Source: a virus
Strand: one strand, 5' to 3'
Virus record (IMG/VR): IMGVR_UViG_3300017757_000028
Span: 1-42,335 of that record
DNA length: 42,335 bases
Shown here: piece after piece, positions 1 to 4,666 of the stretch
Position numbering within the stretch: position 1 is the stretch's first letter
Layout: the number at the start of each line of letters is the position of its first letter
Translations under genes and position numbers: made by a program
Notes under the pieces: model-generated
Databases searched by the model: none
The model's input: only the letters and a program-made list of their open reading frames with translations
What the model was told of the DNA's origin: nothing

Positions 1-165
1 GACCCTATCACATACTTCCGCAAGTGTGGCAAGTGTACGACTCACAAGGGCATGGAGAGGCAGTTTGAGCGTATGGTGCAAGAGGCATGTGATGCTTGGA
101 GAAACTATGAGATCAAGAGTTTCGTAGTCTCCCGTGTGCCAGCAGAGGAAGTGCCACATAACTGA
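1..165 (+). CDS. Hypothetical protein, C-terminal part (5' end outside window)
   Basis: The frame is open from base 1 to a TGA at 163-165 and gives the last 54 residues of a protein whose start lies outside the window. The visible part has one CxxC pair (KCGKC, residues 8-12 of the fragment) followed by a charged helical stretch (MERQFERMVQEACDAW). One CxxC pair is not enough to claim a zinc site. A perfect hairpin starts 3 bases after the stop, so this is probably the last gene of its transcript. I do not recognise a family. The CDS call rests on the long open frame, fitting codon use and the hairpin after it. Confidence 0.6.
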   Translation, partial: DPITYFRKCGKCTTHKGMERQFERMVQEACDAWRNYEIKSFVVSRVPAEEVPHN

Positions 166-167
166 TC

Positions 168-190
168 TATAGGGCACTCAATGCCCTATA
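168..190 (+). terminator. Perfect 9-bp hairpin after the first gene
   Basis: TATAGGGCA (168-176) pairs perfectly with TGCCCTATA (182-190) around a 5-base loop. No T-run follows, so it is a weak intrinsic terminator or an RNA-end stabiliser. The sequence CTATACT at its 3' edge could also be a -10 box for the gene at 220, an overlap seen again in the GC-rich island further on. Confidence 0.5.
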
Positions 191-219
191 CTTAATTCAA
201 CAGCAATCAACTTCTCATC

Positions 220-399
220 ATGCCAACTGATTTCCCAATCTACAAGAAACAACTCCCACAAGTCTGGATGGAGGATGGTAAGTTTATCATCGAATCAGAC
301 TCGTTCCGATATGTGATTGAAGATGACTTGAAACTGTTGTTTAAGTTATGCAGAAGATTTAAGTCTGATGCAATTGCTCAAACCTACTCCATTAACTAA
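220..399 (+). CDS. Small hypothetical protein (59 aa)
   Basis: The ATG at 220 opens a 59-residue frame ending in TAA at 397-399, three bases before the next gene. The protein starts MPTDFPIYKKQLPQVW and carries a basic segment near its end (LFKLCRRFKSD). No signal peptide or membrane segment is visible. The leader (CAGCAATCAACTTCTCATC) has no Shine-Dalgarno and resembles the A/C-rich leaders found before other small genes here. I do not recognise a function. The tight packing against the next gene supports it being real. Confidence 0.6.
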   Translation: MPTDFPIYKKQLPQVWMEDGKFIIESDSFRYVIEDDLKLLFKLCRRFKSDAIAQTYSIN

Positions 400-402
400 A
401 TC

Positions 403-684
403 ATGAACTACACTCTCAAGCAACTTCAAGACCGTGTGAATAGCATGATCAAAGAACAAGGAGAAGATGCAGAATGTGCCGCATGGATTTATACCAAGGA
501 AGATATTCATTTGAAGGATGAAAATGGTGAGTTCGATTATGATGCTCAGGTAGAAAATCCTGCATTGATTAGACGTATCTTTGATGATGTAGGCAACAAT
601 GATTACATCTATCAGGTCATTCAAGAGAGTGTGGATGAGGTTACAGAGGAGCAATTCATGTCATATCAGCAGGAGTTAGTATGA
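403..684 (+). CDS. Hypothetical acidic protein (93 aa)
   Basis: ATG at 403, three bases after the previous stop; the frame ends in the TGA at 682-684, which overlaps the ATG of the next gene (ATGATGA), suggesting translational coupling. The protein is soluble and acidic, with a predicted helical N-terminus (NYTLKQLQDRVNSMIKEQGE) and a central stretch rich in D and E. It has no catalytic motif I can name. It looks like one of the conserved small proteins of T4-like cyanophages, but I cannot assign a role. Confidence 0.7.
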   Translation: MNYTLKQLQDRVNSMIKEQGEDAECAAWIYTKEDIHLKDENGEFDYDAQVENPALIRRIFDDVGNNDYIYQVIQESVDEVTEEQFMSYQQELV

Positions 685-836
685 TGACACCACAACGTGA
701 GATGCACATTGGTGAACTTGACAAGAGTATTGTTGCTTTATCAAAGCGTAAATTAAAACTATTACAAGAGGTTGAGCAGATCAACTTAGATATTGCTTTT
801 CTTCGCAAACAACAAGAGGATTTAACTGATGTGTGA
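681..836 (+). CDS. Small coiled-coil protein (51 aa)
   Basis: The start at 681 (or the adjacent ATG at 684) overlaps the upstream stop, and the stop at 834-836 overlaps the ATG of the next gene at 829, so three genes are chained by short overlaps. The product is one long amphipathic helix: leucine, isoleucine and valine recur at heptad-like spacing from about residue 10 to 45 (GELDKSIVALSKRK, then LKLLQEVEQINLDIAFL). It is probably a small oligomerising coiled coil. No function can be assigned. Confidence 0.6.
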   Translation: MMTPQREMHIGELDKSIVALSKRKLKLLQEVEQINLDIAFLRKQQEDLTDV

Positions 837-1008
837 ATTCAACGCAACCAAAGAACAAGTAAATGCTATCATCCAACATCTGGAAGATGCCATTCATGTT
901 TGTTATACTGCACCAGAAAATCCAAAGGATGAAGGTTATCCTTATGCGACAGGATTTGCACGGTCAGCGATGCAAGGAGCAGTACAAGACTTACAGCGAT
1001 TGATGTGA
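829..1008 (+). CDS. Small hypothetical protein (59 aa)
   Basis: ATG at 829 overlaps the previous stop; TGA at 1006-1008. The sequence begins MCEFNATKEQVNAIIQHLED and ends with a helix (MQGAVQDLQRLM). It looks like a compact helical protein with a central proline/tyrosine-rich loop (YTAPENPKDEGYPYATGF). A TATAAT lies at 1009-1014, immediately after the stop, and could serve the next gene, but no good -35 box is placed 16-18 bases upstream of it. Family unknown. Confidence 0.6.
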   Translation: MCEFNATKEQVNAIIQHLEDAIHVCYTAPENPKDEGYPYATGFARSAMQGAVQDLQRLM

Positions 1009-1040
1009 TATAATTATAGTTGTAGTCTTTGGTGGATAAG

Positions 1041-1247
1041 ATGATGTATGAAAAACAAGTCCCACTCAATGTTCATGAAATGGGTGTTATTCTATCTGCA
1101 TTACAACTACTATCACGCCAAGATGAAAATCAAATTGCTAAAGAATACGGTAGTGCATCAACACTTCATAATCGTTTAAAAGAAGTGTATGATGTAATGG
1201 ATCAATCAACCCTTTGTTTAAATTATGACTGTGAACCTTCCTTCTGA
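1041..1247 (+). CDS. Hypothetical protein (68 aa)
   Basis: I chose the ATG at 1041 (followed by a second ATG at 1044) over an in-frame TTG at 1029; GGTGGA lies just upstream. The protein reads MMYEKQVPLNVHEMGVILSA and continues as an alpha-helical protein (LQLLSRQDENQIAKEYGSAS). The motif LNVHEMGVxLSAL looks familiar from small cyanophage proteins of unknown role. The end overlaps the next gene by 23 bases if that gene starts at 1225, so the two are probably co-translated. Confidence 0.65.
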   Translation: MMYEKQVPLNVHEMGVILSALQLLSRQDENQIAKEYGSASTLHNRLKEVYDVMDQSTLCLNYDCEPSF

Positions 1248-1431
1248 AATGAACACTGACGACATTGAAATGTTTATCAAAGCATTTGACGATTTCATGC
1301 AACATGCTGAAACTGAGATTGATTCATATGAGAAACGAAAAGAAGCAAAAGATTATACAGATAAGTTCTTTGAACGTAAAGCAGCAGAGCTAGAGGTGAC
1401 GGTTGATTATTATATGCAGGAGTTTCTGTAG
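1225..1431 (+). CDS. Small acidic helical protein (68 aa)
   Basis: The start at 1225 gives an N-terminus MTVNLPSEMNTDDIEMF; an in-frame ATG at 1249, just after the upstream stop, is an alternative. The protein is rich in E, D and K, predicted mostly helical (FIKAFDDFMQHAETEIDSYE), and ends DYYMQEFL. No motif of known function. The stop (1429-1431) directly abuts the -35 box of the promoter at 1432, so this gene closes one transcription unit and the next promoter opens another. Confidence 0.6.
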   Translation: MTVNLPSEMNTDDIEMFIKAFDDFMQHAETEIDSYEKRKEAKDYTDKFFERKAAELEVTVDYYMQEFL

Positions 1432-1460
1432 TTGACAAAGTTCTATCAATCAGATAAAAT
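1432..1460 (+). promoter_or_regulatory. Near-consensus sigma70 promoter
   Basis: TTGACA (1432-1437), a 17-base spacer and TAAAAT (1455-1460) make an almost perfect host-type promoter, 22 bases before the ATG at 1482. This is the pattern of early T4-like cyanophage genes read by unmodified host RNA polymerase. It should drive the genes from 1482 rightwards. Confidence 0.8.
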
Positions 1461-1481
1461 GGTTAAATCCACAAAGCACAA

Positions 1482-1715
1482 ATGAAGTCACTTTACATTG
1501 TTGATTACTGGGTACCGTTTCCACAATCTGAATATGGTGGAGTGGTAAACTTAATTGCAGAATCTGATACTGAAGCATTTGAATTATGTGCTGATGAAGA
1601 TGGGTTAAATCATCCAGGGTATGAAGATCGTATCATGCCGAATATTATGAGAGCACAAAAGTTTGCTTTGGTTGATGAATATGAGTCTTCCATTATTGAC
1701 GCCTTTACCACCTAA
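1482..1715 (+). CDS. Hypothetical protein (77 aa), first gene behind a strong promoter
   Basis: The ATG at 1482 lies 22 bases after the -10 box of the promoter at 1432-1460. The protein (MKSLYIVDYWVPFPQSEYGG at the start) has a short beta-like N-terminus, then an acidic helix (AESDTEAFELCADEDG). It looks like a small alpha/beta fold, with no catalytic motif I recognise. It is followed after 6 bases by the next gene, so 1482-2488 probably form one early transcript. Confidence 0.65.
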   Translation: MKSLYIVDYWVPFPQSEYGGVVNLIAESDTEAFELCADEDGLNHPGYEDRIMPNIMRAQKFALVDEYESSIIDAFTT

Positions 1716-1721
1716 ACAAAA

Positions 1722-1907
1722 ATGTCTGAAAAAACGTATCGAATTGAATCACTACAAACAACTGGATGGGAGATTGTTGAACCATTAGGTAAGTATGAGA
1801 ATTTAACAAGAGAACAAGCAAAAGAATCACTTGACATGTTAATTCAACATGAAGAGTATAATCCTAACTCATTACGTGCAATCCCAGATGGAACCACTGG
1901 AGTGTAA
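1722..1907 (+). CDS. Hypothetical protein (61 aa)
   Basis: ATG at 1722, six bases after the previous stop. The product (MSEKTYRIESLQTTGWEIVE at the start) has two short beta-like segments and then a helix with the pattern LTREQAKESLDMLIQHE, ending NPNSLRAIPDG. The 'LTREQAKExLDxLI..E' helix is common in small cyanophage proteins of unknown function. The 3' end overlaps the next gene by 20 bases. Confidence 0.65.
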   Translation: MSEKTYRIESLQTTGWEIVEPLGKYENLTREQAKESLDMLIQHEEYNPNSLRAIPDGTTGV

Positions 1908-2217
1908 TCTACCACCTGATTTTATTCATGAACCACCAAAAGGATACAGATACGAAGTCATTCGTAAAACGTCTCATGTACTTTCAATTTGGACTGTATG
2001 TGAGTCTGGGTTTAATTACAATGATCATCATGAGTGTTATTGCATCTGGGGATTCTGTAAAACAAAGACAACAGCAAAGAGAGGCAGTTCGTACACTTAC
2101 TATGCCCCCATCAACTCAAATAAAATAGGAAAGGAAGTATCAATTAACGATACTACTCCCTACTCTGCAATGCAACTTAATTTCAGTAATTCCCTTGAAC
2201 AACTCTTATTTGCCTAA
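1888..2217 (+). CDS. Conserved cyanophage protein of unknown function (109 aa)
   Basis: I use the ATG at 1888 rather than the upstream in-frame ATG at 1849. It gives the N-terminus MEPLECNLPPDFIHEPPKGY, which fits the start I recall for this small cyanophage family, and shortens the overlap with the preceding gene. The middle has cysteine/histidine-rich text (NDHHECYCIWGF) and the end has DTTPYSAMQLN. A shorter frame inside it (1928-2128) looks membrane-like but is most likely a shadow. The job of the family is not known to me. Confidence 0.65.
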   Translation: MEPLECNLPPDFIHEPPKGYRYEVIRKTSHVLSIWTVCESGFNYNDHHECYCIWGFCKTKTTAKRGSSYTYYAPINSNKIGKEVSINDTTPYSAMQLNFSNSLEQLLFA

Positions 2218-2488
2218 AGTAGATGATTATGTTATTTGGAAACATAATGGATTAGTTCATCAGGGATGGGTCTATTTTATTGATGACCTGTATATTACGA
2301 TAGAGACAGGTATTAAACCTAAACCTAATTGTGAGTACACAAAGAATGAAAGACACAAATATATTCACACACTCTTATTATGTTTCCCAAACCAATGGAA
2401 AGACTTAGAGTATATTCATACAAGAAAGAATAGGTATGGTAAGACTTTAGAAGATATGGAGACTTACAATCGTTTCAGTGATTCATAA
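2195..2488 (+). CDS. Conserved cyanophage protein of unknown function (97 aa), TTG start
   Basis: No ATG is available near the 5' end; the frame begins with TTG at 2195, and a second TTG at 2210 would give a start MPKVDDYVIWKHN. The pattern 'YVIWKHxxxxxGWVYFxDDxYITIExGxKPKP' followed by 'LLCFPNQWKxLxYIxTR' looks like a conserved small cyanophage family. It is predicted mostly beta. It overlaps the previous gene by up to 23 bases and is followed by a late-promoter motif. Function unknown; the exact start is uncertain. Confidence 0.65.
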   Translation: MNNSYLPKVDDYVIWKHNGLVHQGWVYFIDDLYITIETGIKPKPNCEYTKNERHKYIHTLLLCFPNQWKDLEYIHTRKNRYGKTLEDMETYNRFSDS

Positions 2489-2491
2489 ATA
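2484..2491 (+). promoter_or_regulatory. Late-type promoter motif CATAAATA
   Basis: CATAAATA fits the NATAAATA late promoter of T4-like cyanophages (read by host core polymerase with gp55/gp33-type factors). It overlaps the stop of the preceding gene and lies 30 bases before the ATG at 2522, a normal distance. The same motif with T in the first place occurs at 2970, 9161, 24247 and 33721. Confidence 0.55.
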
Positions 2492-2521
2492 TCATTTACG
2501 AGACGGATCGCGCCCTAAAAA

Positions 2522-2704
2522 ATGAAGACTTATAAGACCTTTGTAGAACAGATTGCACCACTTAAAATCTATTCAAATCCCAGTGGTTTGAACTTAAAGA
2601 CTGGTAAGGAGAAGATGAATGATATAAGAAGACTTGTCAATCGTCCATCAGTTAATAATGCAACTCAGACAGGTAGGATGGTTTATCCTTTTAGTGCTCC
2701 ATAA
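2522..2704 (+). CDS. Small basic protein, candidate late gene (60 aa)
   Basis: ATG at 2522, 30 bases after a late-type promoter motif, suggesting late expression. The peptide begins MKTYKTFVEQIAPLKIY; an N-terminus of the type MKTYKxFxEQ is frequent in cyanophage late and virion-associated small proteins. The rest is basic, with KTGKEKMNDIRRLVNR and a C-terminus GRMVYPFSAP. No signal peptide or membrane segment. The stop abuts the next ATG directly. It may be a small virion or prohead protein, but that is inference from the promoter and the N-terminus. Confidence 0.6.
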   Translation: MKTYKTFVEQIAPLKIYSNPSGLNLKTGKEKMNDIRRLVNRPSVNNATQTGRMVYPFSAP

Positions 2705-2944
2705 ATGAAAGAGTTTCTTCGTGTATGGAAGTATAGTTTGGGATCGTTTTCTGACACCAAAACTGAGAGATATGATAACTGGATAGCAACAATCAGAACT
2801 ATCATATTCGTCAGTGTATTAGTCACTAACTCTGTCATTGTTGCAGGGGTTATAAGACACTGGAACGCTTCGCGTCCTGAGGTACCAGAGTACCGAGATA
2901 GAATACCGAATGTATCGGTTGATACCAAATGTGTGGTAAAATAG
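2705..2944 (+). CDS. Predicted single-pass membrane protein (79 aa)
   Basis: ATG at 2705 directly follows the stop of the previous gene. Residues 1-27 are mixed and charged (MKEFLRVWKYSLGSF), then a hydrophobic span at about 27-48 (WIATIRTIIFVSVLVTNSVI) forms one transmembrane helix, then a polar tail of about 30 residues. The topology is probably inner membrane with a basic cytoplasmic N-terminus. Short one-span proteins are common in cyanophage accessory regions; a role in host takeover or lysis timing is possible but not shown. It is the last gene before the 372-base gene-free stretch. Confidence 0.65.
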   Translation: MKEFLRVWKYSLGSFSDTKTERYDNWIATIRTIIFVSVLVTNSVIVAGVIRHWNASRPEVPEYRDRIPNVSVDTKCVVK

Positions 2945-3176
2945 ATTAAAATAAGGTTTTTAATATGATTATAAATATAAAACTGTTTTTTATCTTCTGA
3001 GATACTCTGTGGTTGCTGTGGAGTGTCTTGGGAGTGTCTCTGTAGTAGTTTTATGGTCTTTTATGTGTTATAATGTCTTATAAAGGTCTCAGGGTCTTGT
3101 GGGTTTAGCGAGCGTATCATAAGACGGGCGACTTGTCAACCCACCGGGCGGAAAAAATTCACAGAAGGACACAATA
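2945..3176 (+). other. Gene-free, G/T-biased segment left of the operator array
   Basis: No credible CDS on either strand. Bases 2990-3110 are rich in G and T on the + strand and poor in C, with repeated GTGTCT-like words (GGAGTGTCTTGGGAGTGTCTC). TGTGTTATAAT near 3064-3074 resembles an extended -10 box without a good -35. The segment ends with a GC-rich stretch (about 3119-3152, CGGGCGACTTGTCAACCCAC). It might hold a small RNA, an untranslated leader or a replication/packaging signal. I see no tRNA fold. Confidence 0.5.
2970..2977 (+). promoter_or_regulatory. Late-type promoter motif TATAAATA without an adjacent gene
   Basis: TATAAATA matches the late motif found before gp25 and gp8 in this window. 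The next credible start codon is at 3317, nearly 350 bases downstream, so if active it would make a long leader or a non-coding RNA. AT-rich context makes a chance match possible. Confidence 0.35.
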
Positions 3177-3200
3177 ATCTCGACGAGTTATGTTATGATA

Positions 3201-3229
3201 ATGACACAATCTCGACTAGATCTTATACA
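3201..3229 (+). promoter_or_regulatory. Possible secondary sigma70 promoter in the array
   Basis: ATGACA (3201-3206), 17-base spacer, TATACA (3224-3229). Copy 2 of the array (3209-3219) sits in the spacer, as copy 4 does in the stronger promoter downstream. The 11-mer ATCTTATACAT holding this -10 recurs at 3400-3410 inside the CDS. Confidence 0.45.
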
Positions 3230-3264
3230 TAGATACATGAATCTCGACTAGACACAACATATAG

Positions 3265-3293
3265 TTGACATCTCGTCGATATATCAGTATAAT
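3265..3293 (+). promoter_or_regulatory. Consensus sigma70 promoter with operator in its spacer
   Basis: TTGACA (3265-3270), 17 bases, TATAAT (3288-3293): an exact match to the bacterial sigma70 consensus, with the ATG of the acidic protein at 3317. The array site ATCTCGTCGAT (3270-3280) fills the spacer next to the -35 box, so a protein bound there would block RNA polymerase. Copy 5 (3302-3312) covers the leader just after the expected start point. Confidence 0.85.
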
Positions 3294-3316
3294 ACACAAA
3301 GATCTCGACGAGAATT

Positions 3317-3499
3317 ATGTACGACGACTACGATCTCGACTATACCCATGCACCCGCATATGAATATGATCTCGACGAGAGTTATGAGATGTTAGTACAA
3401 TCTTATACATCACATCTAGATGATAACCTAGACCTAGATGAAGAGTACACACGCGATACGCAGGATTATGATGCGCTTGCGTATAAGCATTACGCATGA
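3317..3499 (+). CDS. Very acidic, tyrosine-rich small protein (60 aa)
   Basis: ATG at 3317, 23 bases after a consensus -10 box; TGA at 3497-3499. The product has 13 Asp, 5 Glu and 11 Tyr against one Arg and one Lys in 60 residues, a net charge near -16. The tripeptide DLD recurs (residues 6-8, 18-20, 39-41); the first two are encoded by array copies 6 and 7, so the DNA motif is also coding sequence. The C-terminus QDYDALAYKHYA looks like that of related small cyanophage proteins. Such charge resembles DNA-mimic inhibitors, but that is inference. An opposite-strand frame here is a shadow. The gene is probably controlled by the array. Confidence 0.7.
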   Translation: MYDDYDLDYTHAPAYEYDLDESYEMLVQSYTSHLDDNLDLDEEYTRDTQDYDALAYKHYA

Positions 3500-3505
3500 T
3501 ATAAT
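3477..3505 (+). promoter_or_regulatory. sigma70-like promoter for the gene at 3532
   Basis: TTGCGT (3477-3482), 17-base spacer, TATAAT (3500-3505). The -35 box lies inside the end of the upstream acidic-protein gene. The leader before the ATG at 3532 is A/C-rich (ACACTCACACCACACACGCC) with no Shine-Dalgarno. Confidence 0.65.
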
Positions 3506-3531
3506 ACGTACACACTCACACCACACACGCC

Positions 3532-3684
3532 ATGTATGCCACTAAGCGAACTGTCCGCGTGACACTTGACATAGAGTGTTATGATGACTTAGACTTACAA
3601 TCCTATGATTGGAATGAAGTCTTAGGTCTGGAAGGTGATGAACGAGTACAAGTTAGCACAGAAGAATGCCTTGACTGCTGGTAG
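3532..3684 (+). CDS. Small conserved cyanophage protein (50 aa)
   Basis: ATG at 3532 follows its own promoter and an A/C-rich leader; TAG at 3682-3684 is followed 14 bases later by a rho-independent terminator, so this is a complete one-gene transcription unit. The protein starts MYATKRTVRVTLDIECYDD, probably a beta strand, and continues with acidic text (LQSYDWNEVLGLEGDERVQV) to a C-terminal CLDCW with a CxxC pair. The start and the W(N/K)xxLxLEGDE pattern look familiar from other marine cyanophages. Function unknown. Confidence 0.7.
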   Translation: MYATKRTVRVTLDIECYDDLDLQSYDWNEVLGLEGDERVQVSTEECLDCW

Positions 3685-3698
3685 TGTGCCAGTTTGAA

Positions 3699-3731
3699 AA
3701 CCGTCCACCGCTCTTATGGGGCGGTTTTTTT
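3699..3731 (+). terminator. Rho-independent terminator
   Basis: AACCGTCC (3699-3706) pairs with GGGCGGTT (3719-3726) with one G-U pair, followed by a run of seven T (3725-3731). This is the clearest intrinsic terminator in the window and closes the unit 3532-3684. Confidence 0.85.
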
Positions 3732-3873
3732 ATGATTATTTTATGGCAGGATCGGTGGCGATGTATTGTCGTCAACAGCGGTACCCCCCGCCTCGTCTGA
3801 TTTCTTATAAGATAACAGGGATTGGAGGGTTATGGGGCTACCTTGTGCCACTTTCTGAACTGTCCCTTACCCC
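3732..3873 (+). other. Intergenic segment with degenerate inverted repeat
   Basis: A frame of 61 codons starts at 3716 inside the terminator but has no promoter or leader and is not accepted as a gene. The sequence TGTGCCACTTTCTGAACTGTCCC (about 3845-3867) resembles the TGTGCCA-N10-TGGCACA family found at 5329-5352. Base composition changes here from AT-rich to GC-rich, marking the left edge of the cassette island. Confidence 0.5.
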
Positions 3874-3902
3874 TTGCGCTGGGTCGAAATCTGGGGCATG
3901 AT
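3874..3902 (+). promoter_or_regulatory. sigma70-like promoter for the gene at 3928
   Basis: TTGCGC (3874-3879), 17-base spacer, CATGAT (3897-3902), then an A/C-rich leader ending AAACCAACGGACCG before the ATG at 3928. The TTGCG -35 form is the same as in the promoter at 3477. Confidence 0.55.
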
Positions 3903-3927
3903 TGGCACAAGTCAAACCAACGGACCG

Positions 3928-4104
3928 ATGACTACTGGATCTTACCTCGTTGCCTGCCCTGCTCTCGGTGAGCGGGAAATCGTGAGCGATCCCTACACAG
4001 CGGCGGATTTATGCTACAGTATGCACAGCGAGTCAGGATCCTATGCTTTCGTTGAGGATTGGTTAGGTTGGACATACATGGAGTACGGGGAAGACACCCT
4101 GTGA
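3928..4104 (+). CDS. Small hypothetical protein (58 aa)
   Basis: I chose the ATG at 3928 because it follows the leader CAAACCAACGGACCG, which matches the leaders of other genes of this island; the in-frame ATG at 3898 overlaps the predicted -10 box. The product (MTTGSYLVACPALGEREIVS at the start) has a short beta segment, then YTAADLCYSMHSESGSYAF and a tryptophan/tyrosine-rich tail (WLGWTYMEYGEDTL). No known domain is recognised. GC-rich codon use differs from the genes before 3500. Confidence 0.6.
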   Translation: MTTGSYLVACPALGEREIVSDPYTAADLCYSMHSESGSYAFVEDWLGWTYMEYGEDTL

Positions 4105-4130
4105 CACTTGCCGAACTGGTCTACACCTGG

Positions 4131-4158
4131 TTGCTTCGGCGTCTGGGTGTGTCATAAT
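4131..4158 (+). promoter_or_regulatory. sigma70-like promoter for the gene at 4186
   Basis: TTGCTT (4131-4136), 16-base spacer, CATAAT (4153-4158) with TG one base before the -10 (extended -10). The leader TAACTCATCAGCAAACAAACCAACGCC precedes the ATG at 4186. Confidence 0.6.
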
Positions 4159-4185
4159 TAACTCATCAGCAAACAAACCAACGCC

Positions 4186-4374
4186 ATGAAAAACTACGGA
4201 AACGGGATCTTCGCATCAGATGACCGCCTCGCAGCGATTGGTCTGAAGTGTCTGGAGCAAGAACGCCAACAGGCACAAGCACGGGCAGCATCACGCCAGG
4301 AATGGTTCAGCAAGTGGAACGACACCCGCCCTAGTGGACAGTTCGGAACCTGGAACATCAGCGATCGACACTGA
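4186..4374 (+). CDS. Small basic helical protein (62 aa)
   Basis: ATG at 4186 follows its own promoter and the leader AAACAAACCAACGCC. The protein begins MKNYGNGIFASDDRLAAIG and continues as a glutamine/alanine/arginine-rich helix (LKCLEQERQQAQARAASRQE) with a tryptophan-containing tail (WFSKWNDTRPSGQFGTWNIS). Nothing points to an enzyme. The stop overlaps the -35 box of the following promoter (TCGACA, 4365-4370), showing how tightly the cassettes are packed. Confidence 0.6.
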   Translation: MKNYGNGIFASDDRLAAIGLKCLEQERQQAQARAASRQEWFSKWNDTRPSGQFGTWNISDRH

Positions 4375-4393
4375 TCCGCTCATCCCTTATAAT
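4365..4393 (+). promoter_or_regulatory. Strong sigma70-like promoter for the gene at 4450
   Basis: TCGACA (4365-4370, five of six consensus bases), 17-base spacer, TATAAT (4388-4393). It overlaps the last codons of the upstream gene. The leader to the ATG at 4450 is longer than usual here (56 bases). Confidence 0.75.
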
Positions 4394-4449
4394 TGAAACA
4401 CGGGAACGGCAGCGCCCTAAAGACTCCACAAAACAAACTCTACAAAATC

Positions 4450-4656
4450 ATGATCAACGCTTTCAACTCATCCGCTCTTGAATCAGTCGCTCTTGACGGC
4501 GACCGCGTGACCGTTACTTTCAACGGCGGGCGTGCTTACACTTACACAGTGGCAGACGTTCAGCGTTTCGCTCTGGGGTTCAATACTGCCGAATCCAAAG
4601 GTAAGTTTATGAATCAGCAGATCCGCAACGAAACTCTTCAAACTGTGACGGTCTGA
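4450..4656 (+). CDS. KTSC-domain-like small protein (68 aa)
   Basis: I use the ATG at 4450, not the upstream in-frame TTG at 4393 that lies at the -10 box. The protein reads MINAFNSSALESVALDGDRV and then TVTFNGGRAYTYTVADVQRF, followed by an A-E-S-K-G-K-F helix. This resembles the KTSC pattern: a beta strand, a G-x-x-Y-x-Y strand, then a helix ending in S-x-G. KTSC domains are small alpha/beta modules often linked to nucleic-acid proteins; their biochemical role is not settled. A strong hairpin follows the stop. Confidence 0.65.
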   Translation: MINAFNSSALESVALDGDRVTVTFNGGRAYTYTVADVQRFALGFNTAESKGKFMNQQIRNETLQTVTV

Positions 4657-4666
4657 TAAGCGTCCA

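Larger units (their letters stand above)
3177..3379 (+). repeat. Seven-copy phased ATCTCGAC array (operator-like)
   Basis: An 11-base near-palindrome (best form ATCTCGACGAG, arms CTCG/CGAG around a central A) starts at 3177, 3209, 3241, 3270, 3302, 3333 and 3369. The steps are 32, 32, 29, 32, 31 and 36 bases, close to three helical turns. Copies 2, 3 and 6 have CTCGACTA; copy 4 is ATCTCGTCGAT. Copy 4 lies exactly between the -35 and -10 boxes of the promoter at 3265-3293, copy 5 covers the predicted transcript start, and copies 6 and 7 are inside the next CDS. The pattern fits cooperative binding of a dimeric DNA-binding protein on one helix face. The repeats are too short and the spacers too alike in length and base use for CRISPR. 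Confidence 0.85.

Noticed and set aside
1928-2128. 66-codon frame with a membrane-like segment inside the gene at 1888-2217
   Set aside because: It is fully contained in another frame whose protein looks conserved; no Shine-Dalgarno or promoter of its own. The hydrophobic span can arise as a frame shadow of T-rich codons. Kept as a remote possibility only.
3177-3379. CRISPR-like array (regular repeats with about 21-base spacers)
   Set aside because: The repeat unit is only 11 bases and varies; spacers are AT-rich promoter-like sequence and two units lie inside a CDS. No cas gene is present. An operator array explains it better.
3315-3515. Minus-strand frame opposite the acidic protein
   Set aside because: It mirrors the repeat-rich coding sequence; the His/Arg/Tyr-rich text is the complement of Asp/Tyr codons. 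No promoter on the minus strand.
3716-3901. 61-codon frame after the terminator
   Set aside because: Its start lies in the terminator hairpin, it has no leader of the local type, its product looks like random translation, and it overlaps the promoter at 3874-3902.
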